Assembly: GCA_026874595.1 (NCBI GenBank) | Contig: CM049320.1 | Coordinates: 32,584,214-32,648,213, forward strand | From: Sipunculus nudus | Lineage: Eukaryota > Annelida > Sipuncula > Golfingiida > Sipunculidae | Direction: 5' to 3' | Length of the DNA: 64,000 bases | In this document: positions 36,801 to 48,800 of the stretch, in pieces | Layout of the letters: each line of letters begins with the position of its first letter | Numbering within the stretch: the stretch's first letter is position 1 | Made by a program: the position numbers and the translations under genes | The notes under the pieces: generated by a model | What the model saw: the letters and a program-made list of their open reading frames with translations, nothing else | The model's database searches: none | What the model was told of the DNA's origin: nothing

Positions 36801-39800
36801 AGTCCTTTTATATTTATCATATCTGTAAACAGGGACTGAAAATAACCTTCTAATAAATTCCAGAAAGTCGTAGTCTGAACCCAGTGAGGGAATGTCAGAT
36901 TATGTACACCATCCGCACTCACCGTCACCTGCAGAAAGCCATGTCACTCATACCAGAGAACGTCATCATGGGGTCAAACGAGGTCATTCCAGGGATCATG
37001 GAAGGTGCTCGAGACCATGAAACAGGCAGTAAGTTTATTTTCCTTAAATAGATTGGTATTAGTTTTTTATAGATGAGCATGCCCACAATTGTAAGTATTA
37101 ATCAAGCATAATTTGAGATTTTCACCTTTATGAGTGTCGGTAGCACCTTAAATATAGGGTTATTTTATCATGGGAAAATAAAGTAGGGCCTATCCTGGAT
37201 TCTGTCCAAGCAGATGGCACACATGTCCAGCGATTCAACAGCTTAGGCAGTAAAGCAAGCTTCCCAAGCAAGACAGTAATGCCCACCTTTATATGTACCC
37301 AGTAACAGTAGCCATAAGATATAAAGGGTTCCATGATTTAATTTCATTATGTTTCAGAGCTTATATTATTTTTAGTAATATTTTGAGTTAGATTTGTAAA
37401 TATACTTTGAGAAAGCAGTGTATGTCTCTTTCATGGTGCTTATAGAATCTTGAGAGTGCTTACATTGAAAAGGATAACTTGGATAAATTGGATGAAAGGA
37501 TAAATTAATTTTCAAAGTTTTCATTCACATTTTTATGCATGTGAATGTTTTAAACTGATCCCTGGTATGCAGTATGCACTGAAAGAACTATTTAGCTTTT
37601 GTTAAATAATACTTTCACTTGTAAAACATGTTACCCTGCATTTCAAAGTAAAAGTTATGGCATTTCTGAATAAAATTTCATAGTACCGGTGTGGCAGCTG
37701 ATCGATTACACTGATGATTGGTTGTTTTCGTTCATTATCAGTTATATTGGTTGCATCTTTGTAAAATCCATCACAAACTATTATGTATGCACATGAAAAG
37801 ACATCATGTTACTTAGAAAAAAATCAATTACAAACAACATTAAAACTGAACTTCTAACAGCAGACAAGAATCAACTAACCAGCCTTTACCTTGTGACTAT
37901 AAGCATGAGTTATGTTATCAGTGCCAGTTCTTAAAGGGGCCCAATCACCTATCTAACCTTTAAAAACTACATGTAGTCCCTTGGAGCTTTTATACTAGAA
38001 AAGTGTATATCACTGCACGGATGCTGCTTGTTTTGTTTATATCAATGTGTTTATAATATGTTTGGGCCCACCAAAAAAATCAAAACAAATTCAACAATAA
38101 CATCAGGCAGCAAGTCAGATAAGCCAGAGCTTTACAAAAGGTTTTGCAACAAGTGACCCCTCTACCACCGCATATAGGGAACCTAATACCTTAGATTACA
38201 TGTTTTCCCCATTTGTCAACATTGCTGTGTTTACAAACATGTTGTTGATAAAAAAGTTCATACATCTTCACAAAAGCCTTATAAGAACTTTTCACAACCA
38301 GAATTACCCTTTGATCATTAATATATACAAAGAGGAAGCCAGAAATCACATAAATTCTTTTTCTAAAGGTAGGTGAATGGGCACCTTTAATCAACCAGCT
38401 GTCTGATGTTGTTACCATTAAATTAGTATGATGACTCATGATGTGTTTGAACACTATGAAAACAATTATTTATTTAGTATTTATTTGTTACTGACTTGTA
38501 TTGGCATATTTAAGGGAAAATAGAAGGTACTCTGATAAATAATTAATGTATAATTGATCATGTTGTTTTCTTTTTAAGAGTCAAACATAATTTCACAAAG
38601 AATTATAAGTACTTCTGATTAAAAATTCAACATAATGTTAATACTATACTTTATACTTTATGGTAGTTCCGGACTGTCTTAAGAAGCCCCGTCTGGTGCG
38701 TAGCATGCCATGCTTCATTGAGAAGATCAGCATCAGTATTAACCCGACACTTGAGAAGTTTGAAGAGGAAATCTGTCATCTTCTTAACGAAGACAGGATA
38801 AATCGGGAGAACGTTGTCGCTGATGGAACCTCAGTGTCTGTCTTAGAAAGAAGACTCAGGGTAAGATATACAGATAAATAGACTTGCTCCAGTGGGTGAA
38901 GCAGACAGTTTAAGGACAGACTTTTTGATAATATTGCCTAATGGCTGTAGCATTCTAATTTACATTTTCAAGTGCAAGAATATAAAAAAAATGTAATCTC
39001 TTCTGTATGCCAGGATTGGATTTCTGTCACATGCAAGTTCAGATGAGTGCCTTGACCCATGAGTCTGTTGTTTTTGTTTGTTTTTTTGGGTTTTTTTTTT
39101 TTTTGCAATCATGCTGTTTTACTTGCTAGTCAATAGTACGGATTAATTTGTACAGGTGTGATATACTTGGGAAGGAATGTAGGAATAATTTTATACAAAT
39201 TGAGGAAAGCAGTAATGGACAGATATAATACATGAATACAGATTTCAACCATTTAAGTAAGGACTGATAAATATATACTTGGCAGTAAAGTCCAGCAGTG
39301 GACTGAGAATTTTATTCACATGATTAATAAGTCAGGTATAGTAAAACATTATATCACATTGGATGTTGATGACTGTCATGTACAGTGAATCCTGATTTAT
39401 AAGACCGCCCATGGGGCTGACCAAAAGTTGTCTTTATTCACAGGTGGTCCTGTAAGAGTGGTCAGTTATAACTAACGTGAATGCTTTCGGTTCACTCAAG
39501 GGTGGTCTTAATGGACAGGTGGTCTATAGATTGGTTCCACTGTACTTCCCTGACATTGCTGATTTCTTTTTCATTATTGTTTCAGGTTGGAGTACACAAC
39601 GGTTGGTGTTACGTTGCTGAGCCTGCTGTGGTACACCTTGGGCTGGAGGCAGGGGTCGGAGGTCACAAGAGACTGCCGTCAATGCGACGAGGCAGCGCCA
39701 TGGGTCACCGCAGAAGTCCTTCTAATGGCTCCTTGTAAGGGATCTCTACACCTTTCCCCCCTCACTTGTATATCATGAACCCCATCCCTTGTATTTCCTC

Positions 39801-42800
39801 CACTCTGTCACTTGTATAATCATTTTGATAGTTACGTTTACATAAGTGGACAATTATAAAAGTATGGTGTGTATGTGCTTGTGTGAAAAAGCATCATGTA
39901 TGTGTAATGGTAATAACCCAGGTCTCTTATTTGTATGTATACACAGTTGTTGTTAAATTAGAGTCAGTCATAAAACCTTTGTGTTCTAGATGTATCCCAA
40001 TTGATATGGGATAAAGTATCAGTAATATTTTTTTTCAGAATATCTGTTGGTTTCAAATATGTGATTAATACACTATGAATACTTGTTATAAGTTTTACTG
40101 ATGAGAAGTTCTGTAATGCATCTACAAATTCAAGCCGTTAAGGGTTTTTACATTGTTTAAAATCCTGTAAATTATTGTAAATAGAAAGTGAATAGTCATT
40201 TAGAATTTACACTTCTTATGCAGTGGTTATACATCACACATGTTCCAGATATCTTTCTTTTTAACCACAGCTCTGTATAGCAATTCGTTTGGGATTTCAC
40301 CACTAGGCCTGTAATCTAGCCAATCAGAGCAAGGTGTCACATTATGCATCCACCACCCTCTGCTCTCATTGGCCGGAATTGGATTCTTGGCTGGTAAATT
40401 AAAGGAAAATTGCCATCAATCAAAATATTACCTGGAAGTTCTTTGTGTTTAGTTTGCCATTTACTCCCCAGGGGGAGTGCCGGTCAGTGTTTGGTCCATA
40501 AGAACCGTGTACAGCTGGAGGGTATGAGAGAAGACCCAGGATTTGCCGTGGTTTTTGTCCTGGAATATGTCCTGGGGGAGCCTGTCGCAGAGAAGGACAG
40601 AAGGGTAGGTGAACCTAATACAGTGTAACTTCGAAGTAATGACCACTGGTGGCACCTTGATATAGTGGTTGCATTTTTGAGGTGGTTGTCTAAGTGAGGC
40701 CTTAAAAAATGTGCATAAAAATAGCAACCATGAAAAAGTGTTCATTAATTTGAGGGGGTCGCTAAACAGAGGTGGTCATTAAAGAAGGTCTTACTGTATT
40801 AAAGTAAAATGTACATGTAATGTGCTATCTTGTGCTCACACGAAAGCAGAGGTGTGTTTGCTGTGTAAATGCTTGGAGTTCTCTCACATCCTAGTATGAC
40901 ATCATCCTAGTACATAAATAGAGATATTTCGCACAAAATGAACTAGGTAGAGACTGAAAGAGATTAGTATTGTGTTGATTGACATTCTTTAATGTTGTAA
41001 ATAAATAACTGTTCTATTTATGTCCAATGTGACTTTTTTTGAGACAGGAATGTCAAAATTGGGCCAAAATATGCACCAAGCCTTTCTTTTATCATTTGGA
41101 CCTGATGCTATCCAAGTCTTCTTGCTTGAGTAAAAAATAATCATATGATAATGAATATTTGTTTTATTTTATGAACGGAAAAAAGTTTTCTTTTTTCATT
41201 AAATACACATCACTGCATGATTAAAAGTTAAACTTTATTGCAGATATTGTACATTGGTCTTCTTTCCCTAAGTTGTGTTAAGCATGATATGTTTAATTAC
41301 ATGTATTAGGAGTACACGCAAATGTGTAGGTGCCCTAAATGGCCAGGTGTTTGTAAGGTTGCTAGCTGCTCTCCCATGTTTCAGGAAAGGTTTAGTATGT
41401 CTCATTTCATAGTCATTACTAGTACTTTCTCATTGCATGATGAATTCCTGTTTAGAAAAACACAGTGTATTTTGTTGTATCTCCAGATGGGCATTGGAAA
41501 GACACAGTCTTATGAAGTAACAGTACGCTGGGCTGCCTGGAGCCCATTCACTCATTTGGACCAGACAGAACAATCCGTGCAGCTGTTTGGTGGACCATGT
41601 ACCAACCCAGACAGTGTGTTTGTGTTTAAGAGTCTGACACTAGAGGGCAGCCCAAGCACAGAAAGCTTCAGCAGTCTGGTTGCAGGAGCGGTCAACTTTA
41701 ATTTTGAAACCGTGAAAAAGGTGAAAGATTAAGTATTGCAAGTTTTGTATAAAGTTCCTACTGCAAAAAAATAATCCAAATTGTTTAAGGATTAATTGTA
41801 TCCGCCAAAACAGAGTTTTGCGGATACTATGTTTTCAGCTGCACGCCGCCGCCGCTGCGTAGGTGTCCGGAGAACTCCTCTGTAACCGCTGGGCGGAATT
41901 TTCCGAAACCCAGGATTATGTTCGGGTCACATGTGAACTGCTGCGCCCCGATTTTGTTTTGACCTCTGACCTTTCCTCTGCGCTCTGCGTCCGTTTGTGC
42001 GTCTGTTTCCACACATAAACCCACATATCTCGGGAACCGTTTGACCGATCAGGAAAATTTTTTTGCACAAATGTAGCCCTCGGAGAGCTTTATAACATAC
42101 ACCAAAAATGGTGGCGCCACCTGCAACCATGTTTGCACAGTGTCCATCTGTTCGTCTGCCTTGGGTTAAAATCACTCATATCTCTGCAGTGACTTGACTA
42201 ATTCACCTGAAATTCTGCATGCTTATACATCCTGGATAGCTTTTCTGATTTTATGACAGGTGGCGCCACCTACATTCACGTTTACGCTGCAGACATGCAA
42301 GCTCATATCTCGGGAACCGTTTGACTGATCAGGAAAATTCTTTTGCACAAATGTAGCCCTTGGAGAGCTTTATAACATACACCAAAAATGTTGGCGCTAC
42401 CTGCAACCATGTTTGCACAGAATCCATCTGTTTGTCTGCCTTGGGTTAAAATCACTCATATCTCTGCAGTGACTTGACTAATTCACCTGGAATTTGGCAT
42501 GCGTATACATCCTGGATAGCTTTTCTGATTTTATGACAGGTGGCGCCACCTACATTCATGTTTACGCTGCAGACATCCAAGCTCATATCTCAGGAACCGT
42601 TTGACCGATCAGGAAAATTTTTTTGCACAAATGTAGCCCTTGGAGAGCTTTATAACATACACAAAAAATGGTGGCGCCACCTGCAACCATGTTTGCACAG
42701 TGTCCATCTGTTCGTCTGCCTTGGGTTAAAATCACTCATATCTCTGCAGTGGTTTGACTAATTCACCTGAAATTCGGCATGCTTATACATCCTGGATAGC

Positions 42801-45800
42801 TTTTCTGATTTTATGACAGGTGGCGCCACCTACAATCAAGTTTACGCTGCAGACATCCAAGCTCATATCTAGGGAACTGTTTGACCGATTGGGCCAAAAT
42901 TTTGCATGTGTATAAACCTCATATAGCTCTTTATCATACGCAAAACTGGTGGCACCACCTGCAGCCATGTTTGCACAGCTCCCGTCTGTTTGTCTGCCAT
43001 GGGATAAAATCACTCATATCTCGGCAGTGGTTTGACATATCTGCCTAAAATTTTGCAAGTTTATACATCCCCGACAGCTTTCTTGATTTTATGACAGGTG
43101 GCGCCACCCACATTCTAGTTTATGCAGCAGATATCCAAGCTGATATCTTGGGAACCGTTTGACCGATTGGGCCAAAGTTTTGCATGTGTATAGTTCTCAC
43201 AAAGCTCTTTATCATACGCTAAACTGGTGGCGCCACCTGCAACCCTTTTTTGCACAGCGTCCATCTGTTTGTCTGCCAAGGGCAAAAATCACTCATATAC
43301 AATATAGTGGTTTGACTTATCTGCCTTAAATTTTGCATATGTATACAACTTGGAAGGCTTTCTGGATTTTTTGGTAGGTAGCGCAACCTACATACACAAT
43401 TTGGCTGCAGACATCCATGCTAATATGCAACACTTCACCCGTTCCACTCTGATTTAGGCGGATACATGTAGTCGCTTGTCGACTACCCGTATTCTAGTTG
43501 AACAATGGATTCCTTATTCATTTCTGTGGATAAACAAATTAAGATAAACATAGGTCACATGGCTGTTTATAAAGCATAGATTGCGTATAAATAGTGCAAA
43601 ACTTTAAGGGTGACATTATAACTAAAGTGTGATAAGTAAACTTTTTTCTAGGACTTTTATTTTTTCGAGGCAATATAGGCTGGAAAATGGAGATTGTGGA
43701 TCTAACTTTCTTACAATTCTTGTCCAACTGTACTGAGGCCAACAGAACCTACCAGTCTCTCAGTGGATTGGGTTGACTGCACATTAAAAAGTACTTGACA
43801 ACACTGACCGTTTTATTCTGAAATTACAGCAAATTTTATGGACCTATCAAAATGAAGCATAGTTTTGCCCAACTGTGATTGTAGCTCAACAATAGCTAGT
43901 CAGTCAGAACCTTATAATTATGACAGACACACAAGTAATATTGTTATCCATTTTTTACAAATATTTGCTCTATTATGTACATTTCCCTGACATTGATGAT
44001 TAAGAATTATGATTATTTTAATGATGACATGTTTATTCCTTATTTTTTAGGAATTATTAAATTATTTTGTCAGTAAGTCGTGAATATAGTGATGAACATG
44101 TAGCTTCACTATCACTTTATTATTATAATTCATATATCCTATACACAGGTCATATTATGGTATGGCAGGGTACATATATATTCATCTGACCATTAACTTT
44201 TGGTGTCACTGCAGTACCTTGCCAGAAACTTGATGGATTTTGATTACCAATTAACTCACTTAGGATTTTTACTGATAGAGAGTATTTTGCTTGCGTATAA
44301 TTCTCAGAAAATCTGTACATATTTTATAAGGTCAGAGGTCACAAGACCAACATTAAGTATATTTATGCACGTTTAGCCAGGCTCGACATTAACAGTTAAC
44401 CACTTGCCATAGTAAAAATGGTGGTAGGGCAACCAACCATGGGTTCTTACTTGCCCGACTGGGCAAATGGGTGCAACATAAACCTTTACACAAAGGCCTG
44501 AATCTTGGCAAAACTTTCTTTTTCAGTAGAAGTGAAATCATATTTTAATACCTCTAGCTTTAATTACATTCATTTTTTAATCTCTACAAATGCCAAAGAT
44601 AAATATAATTAACAAAATAATCATGTGGATCACATTTTTTTGTGGTTGTGGCCATGATTACTGATTTTTGTGAGACAAGTAAAAATTCAAGTAGGACAAG
44701 TGAAAGCTTGTTGGCACTTGCCCTAGTTATCAATTACTTTCTGAAGTTAATGTCGAGCCCTGCTTTGTGATATTTTCCAATAAATACGGTTCCTACATGT
44801 CTTTTTATATTTTTTTTTACGTATAAATAACAGACCAAAGAGAGTGAGCCCTCAGTGTTAGCTGTGCCGAGCCCTGCAATGCAGAGGGCTGAATCTCAGC
44901 TCTCCGTTCAGTCAGATGACAATATGCTGAGGGAGACACAACTGTCTGCTAGACCACCATTACCAACATCTGCAAGAAGGTACGTTTGTGATAAAGTCAT
45001 GTATTGATGAAATGAAATTGTTCATGAATGTTTGTATTAAAATGTTCTCAATATGATTAATTTTCATTTATATTAATTAGGAATCCTAATTTAAATCAAA
45101 TAAGTCATTGCTTAATCTAATTAATATCAGTAAATTCTGTGTACATGTCTGCAAGAAACATCGCAAAATATTGAACAGGTTTCATAATGATTCGCTTAGT
45201 ATTAGTTAGGTGGAGCCACCAACATTTACATTTTGTGTCATAGGTTTAGGGTTCATTCCAGGTCATTACATTAAAATATTCAACTAGACAGTAAACAGCT
45301 GCATCATTTTGTCTAAAATCTCACAGATCCAGTTGTAAGTTTTCTGTTTGCTGCAGAGCCAAATGATGTCTAAGAATATTCATATACTTGGAAAAATAAG
45401 ATTATATGAAATTACTTATTTCACTTGCTGGTTATTGTGAAATGAATACATAAACAAATTCATTATGGGATATACATATGACCTGGATTTTATTGCAGGC
45501 ACCTTGGTTCATCAGGCCCACTAGCACACAGTGGGGAGGTACCAACCCTGGGGATGACCCCCACCCCACGCTCCGTGCATATCCAACCCCCAGGGTACCC
45601 CCCTGTTGGTCCTCATGGTACCTTGTACCAACCAACCCCACGGGGGTACTACCCCATCGAGATCAGCCACATCTCTGATGTCCACACAGTGAGTGAATAA
45701 TATTTCAGCTAGAGTTGGTCCCAGGGCCCTTGTCTGCATGTTTTTTCAAGAGCTAACTCTTTCAAGTATATTCTTTACAAATAACTTTTGTCCCAAAATA

Positions 45801-48800
45801 TATATGCAGATGCTCCTCCAATTTAGTGAAAAGTATTAATATATCTAGTATTTATTTTGTGATCTTGTTGCGACTTGTCGATGGACCAAGGAAGGCATCT
45901 TTCTGTAACAACTGGACAATATGTTGCTCCATGGAAGACTTTCAATGTCTATGGGCCAGAGGCTGTATATAAGACAAAAGTGACACTACAAAGGTTGGTC
46001 CCATATGATGTTGCATTATCAAACATCACCAACTGGAATGGCTTAACTTTTTTCTCAGTTTACCAGTGATAAAAATGTCAGAAACATTCCATTATATACT
46101 GTTCTTTCATATTTTGGATTATTTTTCAGAAACAAATTCAATGCACGACAATATTTCTCAGCCAGGCAGACAGCTCTTGCAAACATTGGGACTAAATATA
46201 CTGTCTCACATGTATAAAAAAAATTCAGGAAAAACTTGCAGACAAGGGTACTGGGACAGAACGTACTGGTACATATCTATTGATGTTGTATTGGGGGTAT
46301 GCAAAGTATCAGTGGCAGTAATGAGTATATGATCCTGTTTCATTAATGGATTATGCATGTTATCAACCAGATACTGGCCCCTCATTATGGCTTAGTTATT
46401 ATGAGGTATATCATCCAGGTACTTCTATATCAGCCCACTAGAGTGCACTTAGGTTGAGAACTCAAGCACCAGGATGAAACGAACAATGTTTGCTATCCTG
46501 ACTGCTGGTACATATAAACTGTACCAGGACATAAAAAATCCCAATTTCTTTACCTTTCTTCCGCAATCAAATGCCTTATGAGAGCACTAAATTTTAAGCA
46601 GGATATAAAATAGAGTGACTGTATTCAGTTCATAACATGCATGGTTGATTAATAAAAATGTTTTGAACTTTTTTGCTTGTGCTTCCATATTGCCCCTCAT
46701 GCAGCAATGATTAAAGCTCTTAAGTGAATAAAGGTTATAACAATAAACGCATATCAAGTTAGGTATGCTCTGGACAGAGTGCCAATGTTTAGCCAGAACA
46801 AGTGAAAGTGAGTTGGAGCCAGTCTAACAGAATCTCTGGATTTGTATAAATCATAGAAAATTGGTTAGTATGTGCCACACGGGGCTTCTGCTGACACCTG
46901 TTTCCTATATTTTCTTATAAAAAAACCAGCCAACCACATTAATTACTTTTCCACCAATGCCTTTTCATGCGTTTTGTTAACAAGGGTAAGTATTCTATAC
47001 TTTGACACTGAATAAGATACATGATTTTTCAGCCAAAGCCCAAAGATCATCCTAAAGAGGACTCTCATACTAAACTGGTTTGTCTTTCTCCTTCTGACTT
47101 TATGCTGTAATATCTGATCATGCTTATTGCTTCCCCTGTGAAACATAGATGGCTTTATGATTAATTGAGTATTCAAATTACTATTGAATATGCAAATTGC
47201 CATTGAATATGCAAATAACCACAGAATATGCAAATTACTATTGAATATGCAAATTGCCATTGAATATGCAAATTACCATAGAATATGCAAATTACCATCT
47301 TTGTTTACCCTGTGTGAACCAAAACCTGGGTTGTTGCAAATCCACAAGATATCTTAAAATTGGTTTCATGGATTTTAATATAATGTTGCATATAGGTTGA
47401 GATTGTGAACATCTTAAAGTGATTAAATTTTGGTGTAAATCTCTGTGTAAGTAACTCAGTATGGGTGATATATGTTTTTGGCAGCATCATGCAGAGGATG
47501 CATTTGGGTCCTTGCAAACCTTTAAAGTGCTTTAGCTGAAAACAATAATATTAAAGCCTTGAAAATAGTGCTTTGAAATCTTTGTAAAGTCCTTGAAATA
47601 TGTAACAGAGCCATCTTCTCTATTCTCAATTCCTTCTATAAGCATTTTAATAAACTTGTGCATTCCTTTGGTATGCTTATTTTTATCACACTCAATGTGA
47701 CCATTTCATCATAATTGTAAAATTAGACCTTTAAAGTCCTTGAGAAATTCTTTGAAATTTGCCAATAGGGATAGTTGTATGGACCCTGTGGTCATATGTG
47801 TAGGGATTACAAGATGTAAGCATATAGCTATCTATATAGGGCAGTTTGTGATGTAACATCACTGAGCACAATGACATCACACACCATGTGCCACTTTGTA
47901 ACAGTAGCCATAGGTCAGTTAGCATACAGCATTATGATGAGTGTCAATTTCATGTATGTAGAATCCAGAGCACGGACATCATAACACATAGGGTTTGTGT
48001 TTCAAAGACAACTTTTCATTTTAATTTAGTGATCAGTGTTAGTACTTTAGCCTAACTGCTAATCACTTGTTTATCACTGTATGTATGCACCAGTTTTAAT
48101 AGAAGCAATAATATAAACTGAACATATGAGTCCTGCTGTTAAGCCCACATTTTCATTTGTTTTTTCCAACAAGTTTAACTTTGTTGATATTTGGTAAACT
48201 GCCTTTTGGCAACAAAGGAGTCATTATAGTGGTTTTCAACTTTTTGGCTTTTATAAAATTAGATTGGCCTCAAAAGAGCTAATGCCATCATTTAGTCCGT
48301 GGAAAAAAGTTTCAGAAGCATTGTAGGTCTAAAAAAAAAAATTAATACAGCCACAAGTGACCAGTAACACCCAAGAAAAATTTTACCTGGGGATGTTTGC
48401 ATTTACCATAATGCTTCAACCCCTGATCATGAAATGACCTGTAGTTATGAATAACCTGTTGCTGGTACCAGCACTGATTGTTGTATATTAAACTAATTGT
48501 TATGTTTGTGACATATTTTTTTCTGTGTGTAAGGATGAGGGTCCCTGGTCATCAAGGAGTCTGTATTCTGAGGTATAGCAATAATTAACCCTGGGTACGG
48601 ATAACAAGCATATGTAATTAATCTGCATCCCTCTAACAAGTGTTCACTCATACCTGTTTATTTGATGTTGTGCACAAGTTTACCCTGAGATACATACTTT
48701 TAGTATGGTATTGTATGCTGTATTTTTACTTCTTTAACATCTAAAATTAAATAAAATGGAGCATAACTCCACATAATTACCTATACAAAACAGTTACAAC

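Noticed and set aside
42112-43240. Regularly spaced GGTGGCGCCACC considered as a CRISPR-like array
   Set aside because: This is eukaryotic intron DNA; the 'spacers' are themselves repeated and alternate between two lengths, so it is a dimeric tandem repeat.
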